Notes under the pieces: model-generated
What the model saw: the letters and a program-made list of their open reading frames with translations, nothing else
Databases searched by the model: none
Told to the model about the DNA's origin: nothing
Source of the DNA: Shinella yambaruensis
Lineage (GTDB): Bacteria; Pseudomonadota; Alphaproteobacteria; Rhizobiales; Rhizobiaceae
NCBI RefSeq assembly: GCF_022899355.1
Contig: NZ_JALJCK010000022.1
Coordinates: 1 to 64,000, forward strand
Direction of reading: 5' to 3'
DNA: 64,000 nucleotides
Shown: positions 34,734-43,887 of the stretch, piece after piece
Layout of the letters: every line of letters begins with the position of its first letter
How positions within the stretch are numbered: position 1 is the first letter of the stretch
Translations under genes and position numbers: made by a program

Positions 34734-36248
34734 ATGAAGACGACCGTCAGCACCATCGAAGGTTCCCGCCAGCAGCTGTTTATCGGCGGCGAGTTCGTCG
34801 CGCCGAAGAACGGCGCCTACATCCGGAGCTTCGATCCGACGACCGGCGAGCCCTGGTACGAATTCGCCGAGGCCGACGCCGATGATGTCGAGGCCGCCGT
34901 CGGTGCGGCCACCGCCGCGTTTCGCGATCCCGCCTGGCGCCGCATGACGCAGACCGATCGCGGTGCGCTGGTCCGCCGCCTCGCCGAATTGGTCCGCGCC
35001 AATGCCGATGCGCTCGCCGAGATCGAGACGCGCGACAACGGCAAGCTCCTGAAAGAGACCCGCGCCCAGATGCGCGCCATGCCGGACAGCTACCACTATT
35101 TCGCCGGCATGGCCGACAAGCTGCAGGGCGACACGATCCCGATCAACCGGCTCGACACGCTGAACCTCAACCTGCGTGAACCGCTCGGCGTGGTCGGCAT
35201 GATCACGCCGTGGAATTCGCCGCTGATGCTGCTCACCGGCACGCTCGCGCCGTGCCTTGCCATCGGCAACACCGTCGTCATCAAGCCTTCCGAGCATGCC
35301 ACGGCCTCGACGCTGGCGCTCGCCGAACTCATCCATGAAGCGGGCTTCCCGGCCGGCGTCGTCAACGTGGTGACCGGTACTGGCGGTAGCGCCGGCGAGG
35401 CGCTGACGCGTCATCCCGGCGTCGCCAAATACGTCTTCACCGGCAGTACCGCGACCGGCCGCCGCATCGCCGGCAATGCCGCTGAAAACCTCGTGCCCTG
35501 CTCGATGGAGCTTGGCGGCAAGTCGCCCCATGTCGTCTTCGGCGATGTCGATATCGAGCATGCGGTGAACGGCGTCGTCTCCGGCGTCTTTGCCGCCGCG
35601 GGCCAGACCTGCGTGGCCGGCTCGCGCTGCTTCATCGAGGCCGGTGTCTATGATCGGTTCATCGAGGCGCTCGTGGCGCGGACCCGGCGCATCCGCGTCG
35701 GCCTGCCGACCGTCGACGACACCGATATCGGCCCGCTGGCACTCGCCGACCAGCTTTCCAAGGTGGAATCCTACGTCGCCTCGGGCGTCAAGGAAGGCGC
35801 GAAGGTCGCCGTCGGCGGCGGCCGGCCGCAGCAGGCGGAGCTTGCGCCGGGCGGCTGGTATTTCGAGCCGACCGTCATGGTGGATGCCGGGAACGACATG
35901 GCCTTCATGCGCGACGAACTCTTCGGGCCGGTCGTGGGCGTCATGCCCTTCCGTAACGAGGAGGAAATGATCGAGCTCGCCAACGACACGCGCTACGGCC
36001 TCGCCTCCGGCATCTGGACGAAGGACATCGACCGGGCGCTGCGCTTCGCTAGCCGCATCGATGCGGGCACAGTCTGGATCAACACCTACCGTTCCGCCTC
36101 CTTCATGTCCGCGAACGGCGGCTTCAAGGAAAGCGGCTACGGCCGGCGTGGCGGCTTCGAGGTCATGTACGAGTTCTCGCGGCTGAAGAACGTCATCATC
36201 GACTATTCCGGCGCCATGCAGGACCCCTTCGTCATCCGCCTCAAATAA
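34734..36248 (+). CDS. aldehyde dehydrogenase family protein (cassette B)
   Basis: A 504-residue aldehyde dehydrogenase with Glu259 in MELGGKSP and nucleophile Cys293 in GQTCVAGS; ITPWNSPLML and FTGSTATG are the cofactor motifs. It starts 1 bp after the reductase stop. It is clearly homologous to the cassette A enzyme and ends with the same type of tail (DPFVIRLK; DPFVMR in A), supporting descent from a common cassette. Confidence 0.93.
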   Translation: MKTTVSTIEGSRQQLFIGGEFVAPKNGAYIRSFDPTTGEPWYEFAEADADDVEAAVGAATAAFRDPAWRRMTQTDRGALVRRLAELVRANADALAEIETRDNGKLLKETRAQMRAMPDSYHYFAGMADKLQGDTIPINRLDTLNLNLREPLGVVGMITPWNSPLMLLTGTLAPCLAIGNTVVIKPSEHATASTLALAELIHEAGFPAGVVNVVTGTGGSAGEALTRHPGVAKYVFTGSTATGRRIAGNAAENLVPCSMELGGKSPHVVFGDVDIEHAVNGVVSGVFAAAGQTCVAGSRCFIEAGVYDRFIEALVARTRRIRVGLPTVDDTDIGPLALADQLSKVESYVASGVKEGAKVAVGGGRPQQAELAPGGWYFEPTVMVDAGNDMAFMRDELFGPVVGVMPFRNEEEMIELANDTRYGLASGIWTKDIDRALRFASRIDAGTVWINTYRSASFMSANGGFKESGYGRRGGFEVMYEFSRLKNVIIDYSGAMQDPFVIRLK

Positions 36249-36271
36249 CAAGCATCGAAAGGCAGAATCCC

Positions 36272-37348
36272 ATGAAGTTCGCAGTCTCGCTCACGATGGA
36301 ACGTTTTTCGCCCGAGGTGCCGATGGCCACGGTGAAGAACAATCTGCTGACGCTGGCCCGCATGGCGGATGAGGGCGGTTTCGAGATGCTCTGGACGGCC
36401 GAGCACCACACGCTCGAATGCACCATCTCGCCGAACCCGTTCCAGACGCTCGTCTGGCTGGCGCAGCATACCGAGAACATCCGGCTGGGCACCTCGACGC
36501 TCGTCGCGCCCTACTGGAACCCGATCCGGCTTGCCGGCGAATCGGCGCTCTGCGACCACCTGACGAACGGCCGCCTCGAATTCGGCATCGCCCGCGGTTC
36601 CTATCAGTACGAGTTCGACCGCATGGCCGGCGGCATGCCGCAGCAGGAGGGCGTGGCCTACATGAAGGAGCTGGTGCCCGCGGTGAAGAAGCTGTGGGCC
36701 GGCGACTATGCCCATGAGGGCCATTACTGGAAGTTCCCGGTCACCGCCGCCGTGCCGAAGCCGCTGCAGGCGCCGCATCCGCGCATCTGGGTCGCCGCGC
36801 GCGATCCCGGCACGTTCGACTGGGCGATCGCCAACGGCGCCTCCATCCTCTCGACGCCGCTTTCCGCCCCAGCCGCGGAAATCCAGGTGCTTGCCGACAA
36901 GTTCGAGAAGGCCGTGGCCGACCATCCGGAAGTCCCGCGTCCGCGTTTCATGATGCAGCGCCGCACCTGCGTCTACGACCGGCCGGACGGCTGGGAGCGG
37001 GCCGTGCGGCACAGCATGGACTACGGCCGCGCCTTCGAGAACCTGATGCAGAACATCGGCACCGTGAAGGACGGTTTTCCCGAGGCCGTGCCCTACGAAG
37101 CGGTGAAGGGCAAGGAGAACTACAATCCGGACAATATCCGCATGAACCTGATGTTCGGCACGCCGGACGAGGTGATCGAAAAGCTGATGGTCTATGAAGC
37201 CGCGGGCGTCGACCAGTATTGTCTCGGCCTGACCTTCAACCTGCCCTTCGAATTGCAGAAGCGTTCGATCGAGCTCTTCGTCAAGGAAGTCATGCCCGTC
37301 TTCGCCGCGCGCGAGAGCGAGCGCAAACGGGCCGCCGTGGGACACTGA
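36272..37348 (+). CDS. luciferase-like flavin-dependent monooxygenase (cassette B)
   Basis: A 358-residue LLM-class monooxygenase, paralogous to 24311-25348. Shared positions include MKF...MER at the N-terminus, WTAEHHTLEC (WTGEHHGMDF in A), IRLGTSTLVAPYWNPIRLAG and GRLEFGIARGSYQYEFDR. It would use FMNH2 from the cassette B reductase. Substrate unknown; sequence differences from copy A suggest a related but different substrate. Confidence 0.9.
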   Translation: MKFAVSLTMERFSPEVPMATVKNNLLTLARMADEGGFEMLWTAEHHTLECTISPNPFQTLVWLAQHTENIRLGTSTLVAPYWNPIRLAGESALCDHLTNGRLEFGIARGSYQYEFDRMAGGMPQQEGVAYMKELVPAVKKLWAGDYAHEGHYWKFPVTAAVPKPLQAPHPRIWVAARDPGTFDWAIANGASILSTPLSAPAAEIQVLADKFEKAVADHPEVPRPRFMMQRRTCVYDRPDGWERAVRHSMDYGRAFENLMQNIGTVKDGFPEAVPYEAVKGKENYNPDNIRMNLMFGTPDEVIEKLMVYEAAGVDQYCLGLTFNLPFELQKRSIELFVKEVMPVFAARESERKRAAVGH

Positions 37349-37350
37349 TC

Positions 37351-38163
37351 ATGGACGACACGCAAGAGCACAAGGTCGGCGAAGTCACGCTCAACTATCG
37401 CATCGACGGCGATGGCGGCGAGCCGCTCGTCTGCATCCACGGGGTCGGCTCCTATCTGGAGGCCTGGTCGGGCGTTGTGGAGCGGTTGAAGGACCGCTTC
37501 ACCATCCTCACCTTCGACCTCCGGGGGCACGGCAAGTCGAGCCGCGTCAAGGGCCGCTACGAGATCGACGATTTCGTGACCGAGACGCTGGCGCTCGCCG
37601 ACAAGGTCGGGTTTTCGACCTTCAACCTCGCCGGCTTTTCGCTCGGCGGCCTGATCGCCCAGCGCCTCGCGCTGACCCGTCTTCCGCGTCTGCGCCGGCT
37701 CGTGCTCCTCTCCACCGTCGCTGGCCGCACGCCGCAAGAGCGCGAGCAGGTGCTGTCCCGGCTCGCCGCGCTTCAGGCGGGAACCCCGGCCGATCATCAC
37801 AATGCCTCGCTCTCGCGCTGGCTTACGGAGGCGTTTCAGGAGAAGAACCCCGACGTCATCACCTGGCTCAGAGCGCGCGATGCGGAAAACGACCCCGACT
37901 GCTACGCATCGGCCTATCGGGTCTTGGCCGAAACGGATTTTGGCGGTTTTCTCGACCAGATCCGCTGCCCGACGCTGATCGCCACCGGCGAGGATGATGT
38001 CGGCTCAAACCCGCGCATGGCCCGCTACATGCACGAGCGCATCCCGGGATCGCGGCTCGTCCTCTTTCCGGGCCTGCGCCATTCCATCCTCATCGAAGCG
38101 CCCGACGTCGTCGCCGATGCCATGGGCGATTTCCTGACAGGTACGGAGGCGGCCCATGGATGA
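37351..38163 (+). CDS. alpha/beta-hydrolase, enol-lactonase-like (cassette B)
   Basis: A 270-residue alpha/beta-hydrolase. Oxyanion motif CIHGVG (28-33), nucleophile GFSLGG with Ser97, acid in ATGEDDVGS, base in GLRHSILIEAP. It overlaps the PcaC-like gene by 8 bp. The PcaD/PcaC-like pairing recalls 3-oxoadipate enol-lactone hydrolase and carboxymuconolactone decarboxylase, so a lactone substrate is a reasonable guess, not proven. Confidence 0.87.
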   Translation: MDDTQEHKVGEVTLNYRIDGDGGEPLVCIHGVGSYLEAWSGVVERLKDRFTILTFDLRGHGKSSRVKGRYEIDDFVTETLALADKVGFSTFNLAGFSLGGLIAQRLALTRLPRLRRLVLLSTVAGRTPQEREQVLSRLAALQAGTPADHHNASLSRWLTEAFQEKNPDVITWLRARDAENDPDCYASAYRVLAETDFGGFLDQIRCPTLIATGEDDVGSNPRMARYMHERIPGSRLVLFPGLRHSILIEAPDVVADAMGDFLTGTEAAHG

Positions 38164-38545
38164 GGCTTTGCGGAAAAAGGGCGAGGGCGTGCGCCGGCAT
38201 GTGCTCGGCGAGGACTATGTCGACCGCGCGATGGGCGCGGCAGACGCCTTTTCGAAGCCCTTGCAGGATATGCTCAATGAATATTGCTGGGGCATGGCCT
38301 GGACGGATGACGGTCTGGACCTCAGGCAGCGCAGCCTTCTCAACCTCGGCATGCTGGCGGCAAGCAACCGCATGCATGAATTCGGCCTGCATTTCCGCGG
38401 CGCGGTCCGCAACGGCCTGACGGACAGGGAGCTTCAGGCGGCGCTTGTCCAGATCGCGGTCTATTGCGGTGTGCCGGCCGGCGTGGAGGCCTTTCGCGTC
38501 GCCCGCGCGGTCCGCGCCGAGATGGCGGGGGAGGGCGCGATTTGA
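38156..38545 (+). CDS. carboxymuconolactone decarboxylase family protein (PcaC-like)
   Basis: A 129-residue CMD-family protein. RRHVLGEDYVDRA near the N-terminus and LRQRSLLNLGMLAASNRMHE, then AVYCGVPAGVEAFR, match PcaC-type decarboxylases; there is no AhpD-like CxxC pair. It overlaps the hydrolase gene by 8 bp. The 148-bp gap to the SBP gene shows no clear element. Confidence 0.85.
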   Translation: MDEALRKKGEGVRRHVLGEDYVDRAMGAADAFSKPLQDMLNEYCWGMAWTDDGLDLRQRSLLNLGMLAASNRMHEFGLHFRGAVRNGLTDRELQAALVQIAVYCGVPAGVEAFRVARAVRAEMAGEGAI

Positions 38546-38693
38546 TTTCCGTCATTTCGGCGGAGCCTTGCGGCGCATGCTGCTTGGGAACGCCGGAAGA
38601 CGCAGGAGGCGACGGGCCTCAAAATGGCACACAACGGCGGGGAGAGGAACCTGCGCCGTCAAGGAAACGACAACGGACAGAGGGAACAAAGGC

Positions 38694-39527
38694 ATGATCA
38701 GAACCACGATATTTGCGGCGCTCACCGCCTCTCTCGCCCTCTCGCTGGCGGCCGCGCCGGCGCAGGCCGGCGAAGTGCTCGACCGCGTGCTCGCGGCCAA
38801 GAACCTGAAGGTCGCGACCGACGCCAACTGGGCGCCGCAGTCCTTCGTCAACGACAACAACGAGATGGACGGTTTCGATATCGACGTCGCCAAGGAGATC
38901 GGCAAACATCTCGGCGTTTCCGTCGAGTTCGTGACGCCGGGCTGGGACATCATCACCGCCGGCAAGTGGCAGGGCCGCTGGGACATGCATGTCGGCTCGA
39001 TGACGCCCACCAAGGCGCGCGCGGCGCTCTTCGACTTCCCCGCCGTCTACTATTACACGCCCGCGGCCGTCGCCGTGCACAAGGACAGCAAGGCCGAAAA
39101 GCTCGCCGATCTCGAAGGCAAGCGCGTCGGCGTGACGGCGACATCGACCTTTGAGGCCTATGCCAACCAGGACCTGACGCTGGACGCCGCCGGCGCGCCG
39201 GCCTTCACCTACGAATTCAAGCCGGGCGAGGTGAAATCCTACGCCAATTCGACGACCGCCTTCGACGACCTGCGCCTGGGCGACGGCACGCGCCTCGACG
39301 CCGTCGTCTCCTCGCTGCCGAGCATCCTCGACGCCGAAAAGGCCGGATACCCGATCAAGCAGCTCGGCAAGCCGGTCTTCTTCGAGCCGCTGGCGGTCGC
39401 CGTCGAGCATGGCGATGCGGAACTGAGCGCGAAGATCGCCGAAGCCGTCAAGGCCATGCAGGCGGACGGCACGCTGAGCAAGCTTTCCGTCAAGTGGTAC
39501 GGTGTCGACTACACGGTCACGCAGTAA
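38694..39527 (+). CDS. ABC transporter substrate-binding protein, polar amino acid type (SBP_bac_3)
   Basis: A 277-residue family 3 receptor with signal peptide (cleavage near PAQA). Mature sequence has LKVATDANWAPQSFVNDNNE and MDGFDIDVAKEIGKHLGV, the classic start of amino acid receptors, and RVGVTATSTFEAYANQDL. The ATG at 38694 gives the normal signal-peptide start; the longer open frame is not supported. Receptor of the cassette B importer; ligand probably a small amino-acid-like or nitrogenous compound. Confidence 0.9.
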   Translation: MIRTTIFAALTASLALSLAAAPAQAGEVLDRVLAAKNLKVATDANWAPQSFVNDNNEMDGFDIDVAKEIGKHLGVSVEFVTPGWDIITAGKWQGRWDMHVGSMTPTKARAALFDFPAVYYYTPAAVAVHKDSKAEKLADLEGKRVGVTATSTFEAYANQDLTLDAAGAPAFTYEFKPGEVKSYANSTTAFDDLRLGDGTRLDAVVSSLPSILDAEKAGYPIKQLGKPVFFEPLAVAVEHGDAELSAKIAEAVKAMQADGTLSKLSVKWYGVDYTVTQ

Positions 39528-39541
39528 CATCCCACCGGTGC

Positions 39542-39566
39542 GTGCGGCCCGGCCTGCGGGCCGCAC
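39542..39566 (+). other. intercistronic stem-loop after amino-acid-type SBP gene
   Basis: GTGCGGCCCG and CGGGCCGCAC form a perfect 10-bp stem with loop GCCTG, 14 bp after the SBP stop. No U-tract follows. The permease Shine-Dalgarno (AAGGAGCGG) lies just after it. Confidence 0.6.
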
Positions 39567-39585
39567 CAATCTTCAAGGAGCGGAG

Positions 39586-40560
39586 ATGCTGTATCCCGAT
39601 ACCGTCGAATCGGAAGTCCTCGTCCACAAGCCCTGGTTCGTCGCCACCCTTTTCGTGTTGGTCTTCGCCGTCTTTCTCGCCTTCGACCTCACGGGAACGT
39701 CGATGGGCGAGCTGATGCGCCCGGTGATCGGCGCGCCGGCCGAAAGCGGCTTCTACGGCCGGTTCGCCATCGGCCTCGTCATCGCCGTGCTCTTCTGCCT
39801 GAACATCGTGCTGATCGGCTTCGCCTCTCTGAGGGTGCAGGTGACGATCGTCTGGTTCGAGTTGCTCCTGCTCTTCCTCGCCTTCTTCACGACCTTCAAT
39901 CTCAGCCTGCCGTTCATCGCGGAAAAGCTGCCCTTCATGATCACGCAGGGCCTGTTCACGACGATCTACGTCTCGGCCATCTCGATTGCGATCGCCTCCA
40001 TCATCGCCATTCTCGGCGCGGTGGCCAAGCTTTCGACGAACGGCTTCGCCTACGCGATCGCCAGCTTCTACACCTCCTTCTTCCGCGGCCTGCCGCTTCT
40101 GATGCAGGTCTATCTCATCTATCTCGGCCTGCCGCAGCTCGGTTTCATCATCGATGCAGTACCGGCCGGCATTCTCGCGCTCTCGCTGTGCTACGGCGCC
40201 TATATGACGGAGATCTTCCGCTCGGGCATCCAGAGCATCGACCGCGGCCAGTGGGAGGCCTCGCGCTCCATCGGTTTCGGCTTCGGGCTTACCATGCGCA
40301 AGATCATCCTGCCGCAGGCGTTGCCCGTCATCATTCCGCCGACGGGCAACCAATTCATCTCGATGCTGAAGGACAGTTCGCTCGTCTCGGTCATCGGCGT
40401 CTGGGAGCTGATGTTCCTGGCGCGCACGCTCGGCCAGAAGACCTTCCAGCACATGGAGATGCTGATCTCGGCCGCCATGCTCTACTGGGTCGTGTCGATC
40501 TGCCTCGAACTCATCCAGTCCCGCATCGAACGCCACTACGCCAGGAGCAAAGTGCGATGA
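39586..40560 (+). CDS. ABC transporter permease, polar amino acid type (HisM/GlnP family)
   Basis: A 324-residue permease, longer than the usual ~220 because about 100 residues with two extra helices precede the core. The permease domain contains [20 protein letters not shown] and the [20 protein letters not shown] motif, both diagnostic of the HisMQ family, and [20 protein letters not shown]. It is the only permease in the operon, so it should work as a homodimer. Confidence 0.92.
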   Translation: MLYPDTVESEVLVHKPWFVATLFVLVFAVFLAFDLTGTSMGELMRPVIGAPAESGFYGRFAIGLVIAVLFCLNIVLIGFASLRVQVTIVWFELLLLFLAFFTTFNLSLPFIAEKLPFMITQGLFTTIYVSAISIAIASIIAILGAVAKLSTNGFAYAIASFYTSFFRGLPLLMQVYLIYLGLPQLGFIIDAVPAGILALSLCYGAYMTEIFRSGIQSIDRGQWEASRSIGFGFGLTMRKIILPQALPVIIPPTGNQFISMLKDSSLVSVIGVWELMFLARTLGQKTFQHMEMLISAAMLYWVVSICLELIQSRIERHYARSKVR

Positions 40561-41297
40561 GCGAGAAGATCATCGACGTCCGCAACGTCTCCAAATGGTA
40601 CGGCGCCTTCCGCGTGCTGACCGATGTGAACCTGACGGTGGAGAAGGGCGAACGCATCGTCATCTGCGGTCCATCCGGCTCCGGCAAATCGACGCTGATC
40701 CGCTGCTTCAACCGGCTGGAGGCGCACCAGCAGGGCGACATCGTCGTCAACGGCATCACGCTGCACGACAGGATGCGCGACGTCGCCGAGGTGCGCAAGA
40801 ATGTCGGCATGGTGTTCCAGCACTTCAATCTCTTCCCGCACATGACCGTGCTGATGAACTGCATGGTCGGGCCGATGTGGATCAAGGGCGTGCCGGAAGC
40901 GGAGGCCCGCAAGACCGCGCTGAAGTTCCTCGAACGTGTCCGCATTCCCGAGCAGGCGAACAAATACCCCGTGCAGCTCTCCGGCGGCCAGCAGCAGCGC
41001 GTGGCGATCGCCCGTTCGCTCTGCATGCAGCCGGCGGTCATGCTGTTCGACGAGCCGACCTCGGCGCTCGACCCGGAGATGGTGTCCGAGGTGCTGGAGA
41101 CGATGACGAGCCTTGCCCGCGAGGGCATGACAATGGTCTGCGTCACCCACGAAATGGCCTTCGCCCGCGCGGTGGCCGACCGGGTGATCTTCATGAATGC
41201 CGGCCAGATCATCGAACAGGGCAAGCCGGATGATTTCTTCGGCAATCCGCAACATGAGCGAACCAAGCTGTTCCTCAGCCAGATTCTGAAGCACTAG
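40557..41297 (+). CDS. ABC transporter ATP-binding protein, polar amino acid type (GlnQ/HisP family)
   Basis: A 246-residue ATPase. Walker A GPSGSGKS, signature LSGGQQQR, Walker [14 protein letters not shown]-loop VTHEMAFA. It starts in an ATGA overlap with the permease gene. Last gene of the cassette B transport set; the convergent M20 gene ends only 19 bp away. Confidence 0.94.
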   Translation: MSEKIIDVRNVSKWYGAFRVLTDVNLTVEKGERIVICGPSGSGKSTLIRCFNRLEAHQQGDIVVNGITLHDRMRDVAEVRKNVGMVFQHFNLFPHMTVLMNCMVGPMWIKGVPEAEARKTALKFLERVRIPEQANKYPVQLSGGQQQRVAIARSLCMQPAVMLFDEPTSALDPEMVSEVLETMTSLAREGMTMVCVTHEMAFARAVADRVIFMNAGQIIEQGKPDDFFGNPQHERTKLFLSQILKH

Positions 41298-41316
41298 GCA
41301 ATTCCAGAGACCGTCG

Positions 41317-42597
41317 TCAGCTTTCCTGCACGCCGCACCAGTCGGCCGCAAAGAGCGCCAGCGTCTTGGTGACACGGCGCAGCGAGGAGAGGCTGACCCG
41401 CTCGTCGATGCCGTGGATGTTTTCCGCGATGGGACCATAGACGAGTGACGGGATGTTGCCGTGCACGGCGAAAATGGTGGCATCCAGGTAACAGGCCATG
41501 ACATAGGACCTGAGGTCGGCGCCCGCATGGGCGGCGGCGTGCGCGGTGCGCAGGCTTGTCTCCGCGTCGGTACCTTCGGGCAGCTCGTAGCCGGCCTGCA
41601 CGACCCCGACCCATGTGAGCGTGACCAGGTTTTCTCCGGCGAAAGCCGGATCTTCGGCCGCGATCCGCTCGATGAATGCTTCGACTTCGGCCGTGCGCAT
41701 CCTCGGGTCTTCGCCGGGGTAAAAGCCGATCCGGCCCTCTGCGACGCAATCGCTCGGGATGGAGGCGATCCAGTCGCCGCCGGTGATCGTGCCGATCGTC
41801 AGGGCGACGGGGTTGGGAAGATCCTCGAACAGAGACTTGCCGATCCGCTCGGCGATCCATTCGGCTTCCAGCCGCCTCAAGTGCCCGATCAGGCGGATCA
41901 TCAGGTCGATGGCGCTCTGGCCCGATTCCGGTTCACGCGGATGGGCCGGACGCCCCTTCGTCTCGAGCCGGAACTTGATCACGCCGGCATTGGCGCGCAC
42001 GAGCTGCTCGTCGGTCGGTTCCGGGCTGACGATCGCATCGGCGGTGAAGCCTTCGGCGAAAAGCGTCGCCGCGCCATTGCCGGTGATTTCCTCCTCCACG
42101 ACGGACTGCACCTGAACGTCGCCACGAAGTGAAAACCCGGCTGCCGCGATGGCGTCGAGCGCGAAGATGGAGGCAACGAGGCCGGCCTTCATGTCGCCGG
42201 CGCCGCGCCCGTAGAGCCAGTCGCCATCCCGGCGAGGCTCGAAAGGCGGGGCGGTCCAGCGGTGGGGGCTTCCCGCCGGCACCACGTCGACATGCGAGTT
42301 GAAAGCGAGCGAGCGGCCGCCGGTGCCCGCCCCGGCCTTCCGGCCGACGACGTTCCAGCTTTCCGCATAGTCGACCGTCGCCGGCGAGAATGCCGGGTGA
42401 CGGCCGATTTGGGAGGCATTCGTGCGCACGCGGTCGACCGCGAAACCGCGTTGCCTCAGCGCTGCCGCGAGGAAATCCTGCGCCGCGGCTTCCTCGTTGC
42501 GCAGCGATTTGAACCGGACCAGCGCTTCCAGGAACGCAACCTGATCGTCGAAAAGCCGATCGACGGCGCTGAGGATTCGGTCGTTGATGGATGACAT
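41317..42597 (-). CDS. M20 family metallopeptidase (ArgE/DapE type)
   Basis: A 426-residue M20 peptidase/deacylase. Metal-binding motifs are NSHVDVVPAGSP (His and Asp), GRGAGDMKAG (bridging Asp) and QSVVEEEITGNG (Glu pair). The ATG at 42597 is preferred over an upstream TTG. It is convergent with cassette B and divergent from the rhodanese gene. Related M20 enzymes deacylate N-acetylated S-alkyl cysteines in sulfur salvage; its place at the edge of the sulfur region makes that one option, N-acyl amino acid hydrolysis for cassette B another. Confidence 0.9.
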   Translation of the reverse strand: MSSINDRILSAVDRLFDDQVAFLEALVRFKSLRNEEAAAQDFLAAALRQRGFAVDRVRTNASQIGRHPAFSPATVDYAESWNVVGRKAGAGTGGRSLAFNSHVDVVPAGSPHRWTAPPFEPRRDGDWLYGRGAGDMKAGLVASIFALDAIAAAGFSLRGDVQVQSVVEEEITGNGAATLFAEGFTADAIVSPEPTDEQLVRANAGVIKFRLETKGRPAHPREPESGQSAIDLMIRLIGHLRRLEAEWIAERIGKSLFEDLPNPVALTIGTITGGDWIASIPSDCVAEGRIGFYPGEDPRMRTAEVEAFIERIAAEDPAFAGENLVTLTWVGVVQAGYELPEGTDAETSLRTAHAAAHAGADLRSYVMACYLDATIFAVHGNIPSLVYGPIAENIHGIDERVSLSSLRRVTKTLALFAADWCGVQES

Positions 42598-42783
42598 GGC
42601 AAGCCCTGGCAAAAATATGGAGGTTGGGGCACCGTAGTCCCTGTCCCGTGCAATTCAAGCCGGTTCAGTCGAGGACGAGCGCGATGAACCATTCGGTCGC
42701 ATGCTGAACTCGTTGACCGTCGGGCCCTCGGACCGATCGATCGGGAAGGTGCCGGCAACCGGCGGATAGCAGGGGAGTTTAAA

Positions 42784-42802
42784 TTCTACAGAAATTATAG
42801 AA
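42784..42802. promoter_or_regulatory. sulfur-region operator-like motif, site 1
   Basis: TTCTA-CAGAAATTA-TAGAA, a perfect 5-bp dyad with N9 spacer, stands out in an AT-rich patch of a GC-rich region. It is 73 bp upstream of the rhodanese start. Its reverse complement aligns with sites at 51096 and 51374 (TTCTATA-TTTC-TGTAGA core). It fits the geometry of a LysR-type (CysB/Cbl-like) operator; the regulator is not identified here. Confidence 0.6.
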
Positions 42803-42874
42803 TATACTTCCTTCCGAACGTTCCGGAAGCAGGCGATGCTTTTCCCGTTGCTATCGAACTCAGGGGAAAACGAC

Positions 42875-43804
42875 ATGAAGGGTATTTGGGGCATCAATAC
42901 GCTTTCGGCCATCGCGCTTTCGACGACCTTTCTTGCAGGATCGGCATCGGCGTCGGACGCGCTGGTCGATGCGAAATGGCTGCAGGACAATCTTTCCAAC
43001 CCGAAGGTCCGCATTTTCGAGGTGAGCGTCGATACGGGCGTCTATGAGCGCGGCCATATTCCCGGCGCGGCGCATCTCGACTGGCATACCGACCTCGTGG
43101 ATCCCCAGAAGCGGGACATTGCCAGCCGCGAGGCCTTCGAAAAGGTCTTGCGCGATGCCGGTGTCGACAAGGATACGACGATCGTCCTCTACGGCGATAA
43201 CAACAACTGGTTCGCGGCCTGGGGCGCCTGGGTGTTCGAGGTCTATGGCCTCGGCAGCCAGGTCAAGCTGCTCGATGGCGGGCGCAAGCTCTGGGAAGCG
43301 CAGGGCCTGCCGCTCGACACGGCCGTTCCCGATCACGCCGATTCCACCCTGGCGCTTGCCGACCGGGATGATTCCGTGCGTGCCCGCTTCGTCGATGTCG
43401 TCGCGGTCGCGGAGGGCAAGAACGATATCAAGCTCGTCGATATCCGCTCGGCCGACGAATATGCCGGCAAGATTTTCGCGCCGGAGGGCGTGAAGGAACT
43501 GTCCGTGCGTGCGGGCCACATTCCCGGCGCCGTCAACGTTCCGTGGGGCACGATCGTCAAGGAGGATGGCACGTTCAAATCCGCCGACGAGATCAGGGCG
43601 ATCTATGCCGAAAAGGGTGTCGACGGCTCGACGCCTGTCATCACCTATTGCCGCATCGGCGAGCGATCGAGCCACACCTGGTTCGCGCTGAAGAAGATCC
43701 TCGGCTACGACGTGCGCAACTATGACGGTTCCTGGACCGAATACGGCAATGCCGTCGGCGTGCCGGTGAACAATATCGCCGGCACGATCTGGACCGGCAA
43801 GTAA
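42875..43804 (+). CDS. periplasmic thiosulfate/3-mercaptopyruvate sulfurtransferase (tandem rhodanese)
   Basis: A 309-residue two-domain rhodanese with a signal peptide (cleavage near AGSASA). The inactive N-terminal domain has ERGHIPGAAHLDWHTDLVD; the catalytic Cys259 is in the C-terminal loop CRIGERSS. The ATG at 42875 has AGGGGAAAAC upstream. Next to a YeeE/YedE-type transporter, it probably acts on thiosulfate or a related sulfane-sulfur compound in the periplasm. Confidence 0.92.
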   Translation: MKGIWGINTLSAIALSTTFLAGSASASDALVDAKWLQDNLSNPKVRIFEVSVDTGVYERGHIPGAAHLDWHTDLVDPQKRDIASREAFEKVLRDAGVDKDTTIVLYGDNNNWFAAWGAWVFEVYGLGSQVKLLDGGRKLWEAQGLPLDTAVPDHADSTLALADRDDSVRARFVDVVAVAEGKNDIKLVDIRSADEYAGKIFAPEGVKELSVRAGHIPGAVNVPWGTIVKEDGTFKSADEIRAIYAEKGVDGSTPVITYCRIGERSSHTWFALKKILGYDVRNYDGSWTEYGNAVGVPVNNIAGTIWTGK

Positions 43805-43819
43805 CAGCGGTTCCCGAAG

Positions 43820-43840
43820 GCGCGGCGCCTTACGCCGCGC
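43820..43840 (+). other. GC-rich stem-loop after rhodanese gene
   Basis: GCGCGGCG-CCTTA-CGCCGCGC is a perfect 8-bp stem, 15 bp after the rhodanese stop. It is the first of two hairpins in the short gap to the transporter gene. Confidence 0.55.
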
Positions 43841-43851
43841 GGGATGCCGAC

Positions 43852-43886
43852 GCGGGTGGACATCCTCCCAGGTCCACCCGCATTTT
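43852..43886 (+). terminator. terminator-like hairpin abutting the YeeE start codon
   Basis: GCGGGTGGAC and GTCCACCCGC form a perfect 10-bp stem with a 10-nt loop, followed at once by ATTTTC and then the ATG at 43888. It may reduce read-through from the rhodanese gene, and it leaves no room for a free Shine-Dalgarno in front of that ATG. Confidence 0.6.
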
Positions 43887-43887
43887 C

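Noticed and set aside
34290-36251. A 653-codon minus-strand open frame
   Set aside because: Lies opposite the cassette B reductase and aldehyde dehydrogenase, whose motifs are intact on the plus strand; no recognisable domain.
21206-42597. Tandem duplication as the origin of cassettes A and B
   Set aside because: Gene order, regulators, transporters and sequence divergence differ too much for a recent tandem event; common ancestry of the five enzyme families remains likely.
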